Assembly (NCBI GenBank): GCA_964020085.1
Contig: OZ026606.1
Coordinates: 13,385,797 to 13,449,796 of the forward strand
Reading direction: 5' to 3'
Length of the DNA stretch: 64,000 bases
Origin: Micromussa lordhowensis
Taxonomy: Eukaryota; Cnidaria; Anthozoa; Scleractinia; Lobophylliidae
The notes under the pieces are model-generated. The model was not told where the DNA came from and ran no database searches. It was given only the letters and a program-made list of their open reading frames with translations. Below, piece after piece: positions 45,049-57,327 of this stretch. The position numbers and the translations under genes were made by a program. Positions within the stretch are counted from its first letter, which is position 1, and each line of letters starts with the position of its first letter.

Positions 45049-45230
45049 CAGTGGAACTCGATTTAACGGACCTCTATTTAAAGAAGTCCCCGGGTATAAC
45101 GAACGGTATTCTATGTTCCAGTAATAGTAAAATATAAAAAAAAGAACCTCGATATAACGAAACCTCGTTATAGCGAACATGTTTTGCCCGTCCCTTGGCT
45201 CTTCGTTATACATGTACCGAGGTTTCACTG
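45049..45230. mobile_element. Pogo/Tigger-like MITE with TA duplication
   Basis: Flanked by TA on both sides. Ends CAGTGGAACTCGATTTAACG and, reversed, CAGTGAAACCTCGGTACATG, with internal ATATAACGAA phrases. This matches the CAGTnGAACCTC termini of Tigger/pogo elements (Tc1/mariner superfamily). 182 bp, non-autonomous. Confidence 0.85.
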
Positions 45231-45655
45231 TACTACTCCTTATTAAATCACACGTGCACCTCTTGTGTATGACTGGCTAACTTGACTCCCCTTAGTGCCT
45301 AATTACGTGCCTCTAGGAAACCATTGCGCGAGACTTTTTTAGCCTCATCCTTTTTCGTCGTTTTCAACTTCTCCTTATTTTTCCTTTCCTTTTCTCATAG
45401 GATACTACAGAACTGTGTTTGTTTCTCAAGTTGGATTGTTATTGTTGCAGAAGGAATTTGTTTTAAATTGATGTCAATGTTCACGGCGAAAGGAGTGTAT
45501 TCTAACGTTTACGAACTTGCTTATGGACCTCCTTGGTAAATGGGAGCTGATCGAATGGAGCAAGGCATGGCTTGTAACAGCGACATAGTCGGAATGCGCA
45601 TTTCTATTTGCACGCGTTGCGTGCCAATGCGCAACGCGCCGTCCCAGGTAGCCTG

Positions 45656-45841
45656 CGTAGCAAGCGTTCCTGTGCGTTTTTAGCGAAAGGAAAACCCAGG
45701 ATCGGCGAGCGAACGAGTTTTGGCCGCGCGAAAAATAGGGAGAGCGCAAAAAATGAAGCCATTTTTCGCGCGGCCAAAACTCGTTCGCTCGCCGATCCTG
45801 GGTTTTCCTTTCGCTAAAATCGCACAGGAACGCTTGCTACG
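45656..45841. repeat. GC-rich foldback element, ~80-bp near-perfect arms
   Basis: Left arm cgtagcaagcgttcctgtgc through gccgcgcgaaaaat, right arm its reverse complement with only one or two differences; loop of about 25 bases. A very stable hairpin, strongly self-complementary as RNA. Confidence 0.88.
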
Positions 45842-47227
45842 TCCCAGACTCCTATCTTTGTCTTTGGGTCGATCGGTTTTCTGAATGTTATAAGTTGTTA
45901 CTTAAGTAGTTTTAGTTACGCGCCGAACAAACCAAACTGTAGTATTTCTGGAAGTTTTTGTTGTCTTTGTTGTGCCCAATTTTTATTCATATAATTCAAC
46001 TTAATTAGTCAAATCTGTGCGATTCAAAATGCTAATACAAATCTTAACTAATCATTGTTTATTTTGCTGGCAAAACGAACTATATAGACTCTGCTGAGTG
46101 ATTAATCTTTAATTATCCCCCAGGAATAATAGTTAAAGAAGAAGATTGGTTAAAGAAGATTTAAAAATGTTTCTCCCGGTGTTTTGTCGTGAACAAAACA
46201 TTCGTTATTGCTAGCTTTTTGGGGGCGAAATTTAACAAAAGTAGACTGGTTCTCTCTTTCTTGATATTCCCTTCACTAAGTTTCTGTTTCTATCTCCTAT
46301 TGAAAGAATAAGTTCCAAATGGGTAATAGTAATAGGACGGTAAATGGCATGGAGTCCGATTCGGTTTGCAATCATCCAAGAGATACTGAGAATTTGGGCG
46401 ACCATTAACGAACGGGTAGTCTGTTTGGTTACAAACAGACTACCTGCCATATTGAACTTCTCTGGCCAAGCAAAATGTGACGTCACACGGCAGTGATGAC
46501 TCAACCAATGTTTTGCTTAGAGACACTCCTTCTCTCCTGGCTACGGACGAGCATGGTTACCGACCGAATTGAACGACACAAAGAGCTGCTTGCCCTATTA
46601 TTACGTCAAATTAAAGACTTAAAGACTTAAAACGACCAAGTCCTAAACTTTTTGAGGAATCAGTGAAATGAAAACAAGAGAGTAGTGTCTGGACCCACAA
46701 AACAGGACATTCTAGCCCAACTATCCAATACGGACAGTGTGCTTGTAAGTGATAAGCATAGGCATTACTTTCTGAGGGCAAGTGAAACACTTAGCTATTT
46801 ATCAACTTATAGCTATAGTGAAGGTAGATTAACCGCCATGATCGTGTTGTGTGTGAAGCTGACGTTTTGAGCATTAGCCATCAGCTTCACAAACATGCTA
46901 CAACGGTTAATTTACCCTTATCAACGTCAAGTTCACAAAAAAGTCGTAAATGATGTGATGCGTACATTGTCCATCACTTGAGTGTTGACAATAATGCGCA
47001 GTAGCTTTGGTTTTGCTTTACTAAGCTTTGTAGATGGCGCTTTGTAATCTCGCGCCACTTTCTCATCCAATCAGAAATAAAACAAAAACCAAATTGCTAC
47101 TCGCTCATACACTTTTTCCCGCGTTTTGCGTCGGCTACATGTCGGCTTCATTGGTGCGAGTTGTGATTGGTCCACTGGGATGTCTGTCTCTATTTGTGAT
47201 AACCCAATGTAATCGGTTTAGCTTTAA
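45842..47227. other. Intergenic, no gene seen
   Basis: AT-rich unique-looking sequence. Near 46990-47200 it contains the phrase 'cgcgccactttctcatccaa', similar in style to 10615-10760 and probably a decayed repeat. Confidence 0.5.
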
Positions 47228-47826
47228 GGTGGTTCGAAACAGTTTTATGGCGCGCGCAAACTGGGTTCTAATCAACAAGCCTAATCTTGCGCGTGCATTT
47301 GACGCACATGCGCAAATGCTGATCTTGTCGTGTCGAAATTTTGGAGTTTTTATAACTTTAATCGCTCATATTTCCGCTTCCGCTCGGTGGATTTTTTTCA
47401 TTTTTTCGGTGATAACCAGGATCAATTGGCTGCATACATTGTCCGATTTTTAAAAAATTCTGTAGGCAGGAAAAAAAATAAGAGAACAATAGTCAAAAAG
47501 AGGATTTTTTCTTAATCTACCCTACAGATTTTTTTTAAACTGAAATATGTTGAAGGTCATTTCTGGTGACATATAATATTGCAGTTTGAGAAGATTTCAC
47601 CGACCAATTTTTTAAAAAAGACAATAGATTTCGATTTTAGGGGCTCAACTGAATGCGTCATATGGTTGCTATGGTAACAGGTTTTCTGAAATGAATGTCA
47701 TGTAATGAATCTATGATGTTTCTTTTAGTTCTGTGCCAAATTTCATAGTAATACGATGAACCATACATAAATTAGAAAAGAATTTGTGAACTTGTCTCGG
47801 GAAAATGAAAACTACTTCGAACCACC
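47228..47826. mobile_element. piggyBac-type MITE, TTAA family 3, copy 2
   Basis: Flanked by TTAA (47224-47227, 47827-47830); inverted ends GGTGGTTCGAAACAGTTTT and GAAGTAGTTTTCATT read in reverse. The body is almost identical to 29760-30327, including a 31-bp segment missing there, so both moved recently. Confidence 0.9.
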
Positions 47827-48290
47827 TTAATTCAAAACGGCTTAGCTAAGGCGTGTTAATACCCAATCCGGTTAAACATTTTATATTAGTTTTTAATAAT
47901 GAGAAAGTAGAAACATTTTTCGAGGCTCTTGTCAGCACTATGTAAATAAAACAGCTTCTGCTTTTCAAAATCTACTGAAAAGTATTAAGTAGCCGAGGCT
48001 ATCTCCCCCAGACAGGAGTTCAAGGCATTTACTTGGTGTATAAACTAATAGATATTTACCCTTTCGCATTCCCAGTTTAGAACACGTTTTAGAACAGGAT
48101 TAACTCGTTAAACCAATTATAGCATTACTATAGTTGATCATGTAATAAAATGGTTAAAAACTTTATTGGTTGGCTGTAATATAAGAAGAGGAAGTCAATA
48201 ACTGGTGGTGTATGTCTCTCTCGTACCATTTCTGTGAGACAACCTATGTGCACGTTTAAAAATGGAAAAAGTGTAGTCAGGAGATAACAA

Positions 48291-48946
48291 AAGGTCTATG
48301 GAAAAAGGTTTGCCACTGATTCTTGATATTTTTCAACAGACGTTTAGGGAATACTTAAGCCTTGAAGGCAGTGATATGAAAGCGAAGTTCATGGTCATAC
48401 GCTTTTTAAAGTAACGTAGCGCGAAGCTTGCACGCGTGACCATGTAGTTCATGCGCGCGCGATGCCTTTGTAGGCTTCTGGAAGTACGATATATACAAGA
48501 AGCTAAAAAAACTTCGTATAGGCTGCGTGGCACTTGTTACTAAATAAATAAAAGTGATAAATGTTGGTGGAAGTGCCAAAATCTTAACAAATGTCCAGAC
48601 GTTTCGGAACTGTGCCCTTCATCAGTGGAATGTTCGTTATGAGACTGGAAGTACGATATGGTCGTTACCAGCGTTCGGGTCCAAAGTAAAGTTCCAGGCT
48701 TCGAGGAAAAGTAGCTCGTGGTAATTGGCTCCAAACGACCATATCGTACTTCCAGAAGCCTACAAAGGCATCGCGCGAGCATGAACTACATGGTCACGCG
48801 TGCAAGCTTAGCGCTACGTACGTTACTTTAAAAAGCGTATGACAACGAACTTCGCTTTCATATCACTGCCTTGAAGGCTTAAGTATTAGTCGAAATGTCT
48901 GTTGAAAAATATCAAGAGTCAATGGCAAACCTTTTTCCATAAACCT
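48291..48946. repeat. Large inverted repeat (~215-bp arms)
   Basis: Left arm (atggaaaaaggtttgccact ... ggcttctggaagtacgatat, 48291-48495) returns reversed at 48730-48946, with scattered mismatches. The spacer (48500-48730) itself holds a third ggaagtacgatat copy. No open frame of note. Confidence 0.85.
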
Positions 48947-50271
48947 ATGTACACATTAAGCTATATTTAGAATAGATTTGTCGAGACTGTTTGGGTCTCT
49001 GTAACGGGGTGCTTTCCATTGAACCAAAAACTCCGGACGTTCCACGGAGGTAGATAGTGTGGAAATTTGCTGAGAAAAGTTTCCGAAATTCCGAAAATTC
49101 TGAATATTTGAGACGCGAACCATTAAATGGTAAATTCCTGAAATTCCAGGAGAAAAATCAAATGGAATTGAAATACCCAGTAGGAAATTATCGAAAATTT
49201 GAGTATTCTTTTGGCGCTTTCCATTTCGCTAAAAATTTCGGAACTATCGAAATAAAAGACAAATGATACGAAAGTATCCTTGGAAAGCTTCCGGGAAATT
49301 GCTGAATTTCCAAAATGTGAACCAGTCAACTTAAAATTGGGGAAAATTCCCGGCCAGAAATTTCAGAGAATTTTGTTATATTTCACGCGAGTGTCATCTT
49401 TAACGGAACCAGAAAAGCTGCATATCCATCGCCACCGGTAGTTTTAATCAAATGGAAAGCAACCACTTTTTGTAAACTTTATCGACGAATAAAAACAAAC
49501 AATGTATATCACGGCCAATTTTCATACTTCTTTCATAGTTTAATATAAGTTTAATATAAGCAAACCTTTAATTAAATTATTGTTTCTCAGCACTCAACCA
49601 ATCATTTTGATCAACTCATTCTATTAAGATAAAATCAGATGCTAAAACTCTGTACAATTTTAAGCGTATTGGCTTTCGTTGATCGAGCATTTTCACGAAT
49701 ATCTCATTAACAACGTACATCAATAATTTTTTCGTATGATACACGATTCTAATATTTTGTTCTAACCAAAGCTACAGTCTTATTCTCAAAAGGCAATATT
49801 TGTAGGCTTTACCTTGTCAGATTGTTTCCGTCATCTGACAACAAGAATCATCGCACATAATTCACGCATGCGCAATTCAGTTCAAGAGAGGATGAAGGGT
49901 GAGCGAGCTCAGGGATCCCCCATATAGGTAATCACTCTAAAGTTATTTTTAGAACACGCACTTTGTGTGGACGTTTTCATGGAAATGTGGCAAGAGGCCA
50001 CGAAAATGCTTGCAAAGCAGCTTGGGCTGTCCACGTGAGAAAAATTCACGTCACAGGATTGGCTATTACCAGACCTTCGTGAGATTTTCGCAACCGGCTG
50101 TGATAAAAAATAACTCTCTTATCCTTCATCGCCTCTTGGTTCAAATGCACTTTTCTGTTATAACGAGTATTCTCTATTGTGCAGTTCTAGTCTCTGAAAG
50201 CCACCTGCTCCAAGTCTCTTAAATCTTCCCGACCGTAGACTTTTGTTCCTATATTTTCCATAAAGCCACAT
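48947..50271. other. Intergenic 3' of paralogue B, no gene seen
   Basis: AT-rich; 49030-49340 is unusually rich in gaaattcc/ggaaattt phrases in both orientations, without a clear repeat unit. Confidence 0.5.
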
Positions 50272-53200
50272 CTACACCCAATATGACTTCAACCCTCCCG
50301 CTCCAGTTCCATCTACATATCTGCCATTGGCGCCAGACTGTGTTAACTGCCTCCCCCGGATCGACGACCGCTTGGTCACTAGTGGCAGCAACCTTGCCGG
50401 GTATCCAGATGATCCAGCCGGGGGGACGATGTACTCACCGCGCTTACTGTGAGTTCGAACGCACATTATGACACGAGGGAGCACAAACTTCATTGAAAGT
50501 AAAACGATGACCACTAAGGCAGCAGAGATCATGACTATCGCTATTGTAGATATTTCACTTGCCGAATTCTCCAAGCTGACTTCTCGATCTCTGGGAGTTG
50601 TCTGTCTCGTTTCTTCAACGTTTCCGGAGGCGGGTATTGTGGTGATCCCAGGGAGTGATGAAGAGGAGTTGGCGCATTCACTTTCTCCTTCATTTGGGCA
50701 CAAGCCCTTTGTGGACGACAGAGTAGGGGTGGTAGTGGGTGAGGCAGTACGAGTAGAGGAAGGTGTGGACGGCCCTGCCTTTGGACAAGCTTTCGTTAAT
50801 CGAGTCATACGGATCGAAGGATCGCTCTTCTTCGGAATCGTTCTCTCCTTCATAGTTCCCCAGCATTCCAATGGTCCAAGCGTAAAATCAGATTTCGCAC
50901 TTTTCTTGTTAAATTCCAGTCCAGTAACAGGCAAGGTGCTTTTATCAGTCAAATATCCTTCGTCTACTCTCCATTGATTATCCTTGATATCACAGTTGCA
51001 AAACTTCGCCGTGCCTTCACAAGACGTCATTCCGCATGCGCACTTTTTACTTCCGGGTTCAGCTCCACCCCAGTAATCCTGTCTCTCGCCGTCACGTGAT
51101 AACCAGAAAGCGTGTGTAGGTCCGCGAGGCGTGTTAAGTAATTTTGAACCGCGGCAATGAAATCTGATATGCTGGCGGCATTCTTTACTGTTTTCAATTA
51201 ACTTAATAATTTGTCGCTCACTGATCGAGTTGGAGTAAGTTATCTCGTGTTTATAATGCGTCCCGATGATGTTTGCCTCGCTAACTCGGATCTTGGTCAT
51301 TTTGTTGTGATTTATAATGGTGTACGTTCGTTTGGGATCGTCCGTTACGTTGCATAGCGCCGTATAAGGATCTCCGTCTCCTGCAGAATCAATCAAACAG
51401 CGCATACTCGTCTTCAATCCCATAGCTCTGTAATATTCACAGGCCGGCCTGTATTTGGAACTCTCGCATGTGTCGCCTTCGAACTGAGTGCGTTCACAGT
51501 CGCAATAAAAACTCTGCCCGTCCTGTGAACAGTGGCCGCCATTTTTGCACGGATTGGGCTGGCAACGATTCTCCAAACGACAGGCGTACTTAAAATCGTC
51601 ATAAGTGTGTTTACTCTTCTTGAGATTCCTTAAGAAAATTTTCTGGCTGTCAATCTGCAAGTTTAAAATGCAGCCTACAAAACCAGGAGAGTCTCTGTCT
51701 CCGTCGAAGCCTCCGAGGAGGATCTTTAAACGAGACCTATTAGCAAACTCCTGCATCAGCAAGGAGTGATTCAAAGGTTTCGTTCTGGTTCGTCCATCCA
51801 ACTGAAGACGAACTTCTCTCCCTCTAACACTGGCGTTCACGTTATGCCATTCACCGTCGTCAAGATTAGAACCCAGGCTCAGCACGGTCTTCGATCCGTT
51901 CGGCGCTGTGACGTCATAAAGTAAACTGCCGGCCGAGAGCCGGAGGTGAAGCTTGACTTTGACTGCGCTCCGAGATAACAAAAGACCCTCTTCGGCGTGT
52001 GAACGGAATCGAAAACTGGCATAAAACGTATCGTTATCTGCTGGTAACTTTTTAACAGTCACTCGAAATCCAACGTATGGATTCGACATAGTGACAACTC
52101 TGTAGTCGAGCTCCTCGCACCTGAAAGAGACGTTTCCATTCGTAGCATAGCGAAGGAGTTCCCCTTTTGCCCCTGAGATTAGATTTTTACGACGGAATAT
52201 CAAATCTTCCAGACATCCTCGAAAATTTCGTGTCTCTCTCACGTGGTAACGCCCGTAATTAACAGGCTTCATGCCACCTATATATATGATGTCTAAGTTA
52301 AGATCCTCGTACGCCTCACTAACGATTTTTGAAGAACTAACAGTATCTACGTTCAGTTTTGCTAATCGACCATCCTGTGTCAAAGACACGTTGTGCCAGC
52401 GGCCGTCGTTCAAGTCTTTTTTCGGATTTGTTATCTTCAGCGTTCCACGTTGGTGATCACCTCCGAGATACGCCTGATAACTACAGGACAAAAAACAGAA
52501 ATCAATTAGGGCGAGTATGGTGGAATTATTATGAAATTAGCCGTAAGTACCAAAAGGAATGATATTAAAACGATTTTAAAAGGAGTTAAAAGATAATCTG
52601 CGACTTGCCATTAAGAATTAACTAACGCAAAGAAATTAAATTAATGCAGCAACTGGACAAAACTGTGACCAAGGCATTTATAACAAGCTGTTTCTCTCTT
52701 CGTGTTGTCCAGTACAATTGCGTTTGCTAAAATTGACACAATGGAGGCCACCGAAAGCGTCTGCACTAACGGGATGTCTCGGTTAGCCCAAACCAGCGGT
52801 CTACATCACCCGCGTTAAGCCAGTGTCCGTAAAGAGAGATTTCATGAAAACGTATTTTCGAAAAAAAAGGATGAACTGCAGTCCTTAGCACTCTACTTCC
52901 ATCGTTTTTCGATCCCTGAACTAGAAAAAGCCAGGGGAAATATTGTCTTGAAGAAAGTTATTTCGATCATTCGAGGGGCATTTAAAAAGCAGATAACCAG
53001 GCAAACGTTCCAGTATCATTGAATCATTCCGAGTGTCCAGAAGTATTGAGCTAACTAAAACTAATTCATTATGCCTTGGGAAATTATTTCATTTTTCATA
53101 AGAAACCGGCTTAAAAACTCAATTTCTCCCCGGCAAGGCCGAGAAATACAACGGTTGCCTTTCACTCTAAAACTTCCTCTTTCGAGCTTCTTCCACAAAG

Positions 53201-54327
53201 ACATATCAGTACTCGTTTTCTTGCTACTGACACGCACTGTGTACTTTTTGTCTAGGGCTTAACGTCTTTTGGCAAAACAGTTGGAGCGGACATTATTTTA
53301 ATTTCACAGAAGTCCCGCTAATTTTATTGTCGACTGCTTCATCATAGTTGGTGGCCAGGACAAAATATTTATAATTATACTAGACAGTACTTGACCGAAA
53401 AAGAGAAATCATTGTAAACATATCTTGATCGTAAAACCCACGAATTTTGCATCGATGACCAAGATAAAGTGATATAGAAATTTCAAACAAGATTTCTAAT
53501 AGCTTCTTTATGACTCATAAAATTTTCCGATTTACCATTTTTCCAAATCGATACATATTCTAAAGGTGAAATTTTTGTTTAAAACTAAATTACTTTGACA
53601 GTCTATGTTTAACAATCAAAATAAATATAACTTTGTTGTGTTCGCTTATTTTAGGAACGGGAAATTGTGCGCGACGAAGAAAATTTATTTCATATTTGTT
53701 ACAGTGTTGCTTATAGCCTTTTTGGAATTAACTATCGCAGCGTGGCGAGCTTGAATTTCTACACATTTACAGCACTGAATCAGCGCCATTTGAACTAAAC
53801 TCCGTACGTTGGACTTACTTCTTGCCAAAAGAACTTCGGAAAGTTGCACAAATACAAAATCGAAGCTAGAGCGCATCTCCAGCAAACACATCCGTCCGGA
53901 GACGTCAAGGCCATTATCACAACCTATCAAGCTGTAAATTGACGCAAAATGAAATCCTTGCCCGTTTCGCTTTGTTTGCATTTCGTACAGGAAGAAAGTG
54001 ATGTCTAACTGTTTACAATTTCACAAAACACTCCCATTCACTTTAACTTGTTAAGAATAACAACAACCCTTACCGCACTTGACCGTGGTAGATGTCGAGC
54101 TGCAGAAAATCGTTGTACCCCGAGCGCGTGCTGCTGTACATGAGAAGACCGTTTGTGTGAATAGTTCGAAATCGCAGCTTAATCTCCGTCAGCCGAGGAT
54201 TCGCGGCTTTTCTTGGCTCGTAGATAATAAATTCTTCGCCGGTGAGACGAACTTGATCTCCAGATACGTTTGTCGAGGTGAGACTGAAGAAAACCAGTAA
54301 AATGCTTAGTTCGCGCGGCAAACCCAT
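50272..54327 (-). CDS. Neurexin/Caspr-like membrane protein: LamG-LamG-EGF-FBG-like-TM (paralogue B)
   Basis: Paralogue of the gene at 37426-43558 in the opposite, tail-to-tail orientation. Two exons, 54074-54327 and 50272-52480, join in frame (R codon split at the junction) to 820 residues. In order: signal peptide (LSILLVFFSLTSTNVSG), LamG1 (about 24-190), LamG2 (about 195-380), EGF module from residue 391 (CQPNPCKNGGHC), fibrinogen-like module with WGGAEPGSKKCACG and YLTDKSTLPV, Ser/Thr-rich stalk, transmembrane helix at about 728-752 (AIVMISAALVVIVLL), and a 68-residue basic tail ending KSYWV. The reading frame is open upstream of the chosen ATG, but only this ATG places the signal peptide at the N terminus, and it has G at +4. 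Everything after LamG1's first third is in one 2.2-kb exon, whereas paralogue A has an extra intron before YLTDKS. Function inferred: cell adhesion and scaffold recruitment. Confidence 0.88.
52481..54073 (-). other. Intron of paralogue B
   Basis: The intron lies between a minus-strand GTAAGG donor and a TGTAG acceptor, at the position within LamG1 equivalent to intron 1 of paralogue A. The sequence is AT-rich; I see no repeat or gene in it. Confidence 0.75.
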
Positions 54328-57327
54328 CGCGCCTTTGCAAAACTGGGTGACGCCTTGAAGAAAGAGAACAGTTATGGATTTGAAGTGAGTAATTACAAGC
54401 GCACAAACTTTAGTTCGCCGCTGCGGGCGCTCCATACCCCTTGAATCATACTGATTTGCATGAGAGAATAAAGCACAATGCAACGAGTCTTCCCCGCAAG
54501 AGGAATCTACCTGTTTTGGTTGCTGAACTATAGCCGAACAGAAGATTTGGTTAGAAGGGGTTTGGAAATTATTAATCAGCCAATGAGATAATGGTGAGTT
54601 AATCAACACTAATTGTTTTATATTCGTTTGAGATCGCCAGGTGTTTTGCTTGACACTTTTTCGACGAGCTTTGTGGATTTTCTTCCGCGGAATCAGTGGA
54701 GTGAAAACAATCTTAATAACCCTTGAAACGTAAGAAGAATTACAATACGTAATTAAAGGACTTTAGCATTCAAGAGTTGTTGAAACGAACTTGTGTCGAT
54801 CTGCAAGACTCTTTAACAATATTGGCTTCGGAAAGCGTTTTTAAATCGATACACATTAACCGATAGACTTCCCATGTAACACGGAAGAATTTCATTTCAA
54901 TCAAGACTGGGTTACTAATTAAAAAATCCATATCTATTCACGAGAGAAATGAGCTTTCACGATAAATCACTCTCTCGTACGTGCCGCATTGGTTTCGTAC
55001 CGCTTGACACCGAGTTTGCCATGGGGAGGCCGGGATCTCTTAAATTTTAATCACCGCGGTACACGGGAAGCGATCTGAACTCGGTATTATCAAATTCGCT
55101 CGTTCTAAGTTTCTAACTGGCTCTTTGTACCAGCAAATGAGGTAAAACAGTTTATCAATGACGTCCCCGGAGGTGTTCCAAATCAAAAAGAAACCTTGGA
55201 AGCTTCTACACACGAGCCAGATTCCCCTGCGCGTGGATATAGAATTTCTGTGGGTTTCCTTGTCACTTTAAGGTTTATTATTCCTTTGACTAGCCGGCCT
55301 GCATTTTAAATATTTTATGCCAGAATTTATCTTCATTTAATAGAAAGACTATTGAATAATGTACCTTCAGTGATAACATCTTGTCACAGAATTCCCTGAA
55401 AGGAAAAAAGTTCAAAAATGGTAAACCTGATCTATTTGTATTGTAAAACATATAAATTTATTAGTATGCCGAAAGCTTCTAAGTAATCCTAAAAGCATGT
55501 CTGCGTTTAGTTAGCAAAACAGCTTTGATTTCAGTTGAGCTTTTTATTTCACACATAAGTTTATTTTTTTCCTCAGGACGTCTGCTATGCTTGGATTTCT
55601 TTCCCTTTCTTCAGATCAAGCAAATTTATTATCTTGCGAAATTTTGACGATTTTTTTTTCATCATTTAGGACACTTTTGTCGGTCTATTTTGTTTGGAAA
55701 CATTCTCCACTACGTTCAGTTGCAAATTGACTCTGAATGTGAATTACTCTTATTATAAATCACGAACGACACAACAACTTGGAATATCATTTTACAATGT
55801 ATCGCTGGCCGGACAATATCAGGTATAATTCAAGGTTAGGGATTGCAAATACTTCAAAGTCTTTAATATAAGCTTTTTTGCTAATGTAAAGTGCGTAATC
55901 TTATTCTAAATTCTGATCATTACATTTCGACCTTAAGCCGTTGCATTTTACTCGTAACATATTTTCCAATCATATAAATAAATCTCTCTTGCTCCGGACT
56001 AAGAGATTGCACTATCTGAAATATCTAGCGCAATCTCTCGTAGCGGGTAAGGTCACAGAAAAACTACTCTCGTGTAAATTAGAATACAAAACTCAAAACG
56101 ATGATGAAACTAAATTGGATGAAAATTAAATTACCCGCTGATAACCATACTGTAAAAGTTGATCTTTGATAGCAAAACCAAAAGCCTGGAATTTTAGGGG
56201 AGTGAAAAACCATTCACTTTGTGCGAGATGTCAGAAATATAATTACGTAAAACTACCACATATGAAAGAGTCTCATAACATGATTTTATAGAGCTTTCCT
56301 TTTTAAAACACGAAGTTTCGTGAGATAAAAAAGTGAAGAAAAGCTTAACTATTCACGACGAATTTGTCGTGTTTGTGAGAAGCACTAATTAATCTTCGTT
56401 GGAGTTTTTTCCACTTCATATATCTGAAACATGTTTTTTTGTGCTACGAATTTTACAGTTTAATAACAGCTTAAGAGTGGTGAACAGATTTATAACATCA
56501 ACGGCATGAACGAGAAATGCTTATCACTTCCTCGGCGTGTGGTTATGACGTAATTATGATAACGATGATAAAAAGCCGCTTGCGTCACGTGAACTCGGAA
56601 GTAAAATTGATTTTCACGAAATTGTGTGGAAAATAGTCTCGTTATCGATGTTTATGATCAGACCAATCTCAAGGTGAAAAATTAAGCAAATAAAAGGTGA
56701 ATACACAGAGTATGGAATGAAAAGGAAATATTCCAAAAACTGGTTCGTTTCTATTGCTCGTTTTCATATAATGAGTGGAGTATACCCTTAGTAAATGAAG
56801 ACACGGTTGATCATCACACTTATACACACAACTTAAGCAGGCCTGAACGGGATTCTTTCATATATTTGATTGCATACCCTTAGTATTTCGTATAGTGTGA
56901 TCGTCCGGATGAGGGTAGTTCTGTGAGGGCAGTTTTAGTATGTTGACTGTCGAGAGGTTTTTACATGAACTTCTGCCTCAAGAGATTATGTGAATAGCCC
57001 TCCTTCCACCCTCCCCTCCCCAACAACTCTAAGCTATTCTAGAAAAATACTCTTACCTGGACTAAAACATACTTGCCTAACCCCTTGTCGTAGGGAGACA
57101 GAGGAGAGAGATCATGGGAACGAGGTTGAATTGATAAGAACGCAGGCTCGGAAAGACTCCACAAAAGACTCGATTAATTTTCAGCTGTGGTTGACTAGTC
57201 ACTTAAGACACTTTAAAAAAAAAAAAAAAAAACATTTGACAACGCAACAATCACCGGTCATTTCGGATTTGTGTTTGCGGAAAACTCGGCAAGGGAAATC
57301 ACATGATTTCACATCGTTTTCGAAAAG
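54328..57327. other. Intergenic 5' of paralogue B, no gene seen
   Basis: Three kilobases of AT-rich sequence upstream of the ATG at 54327. No repeat, RNA gene or convincing promoter motif was identified; presumably holds the promoter of paralogue B. Confidence 0.5.
57212..57230. repeat. Poly(A) run
   Basis: Nineteen-base A run (with the preceding tttaaa) with no recognised retroelement beside it. Confidence 0.7.

Noticed and set aside
50468..50977. Plus-strand 169-residue frame over paralogue B
   Set aside because: Shadow of the minus-strand stalk and transmembrane coding sequence.
54328..54609. Longer N terminus for paralogue B
   Set aside because: The frame is open upstream, but an earlier ATG would bury the signal peptide at residue ~95; no homology supports it.
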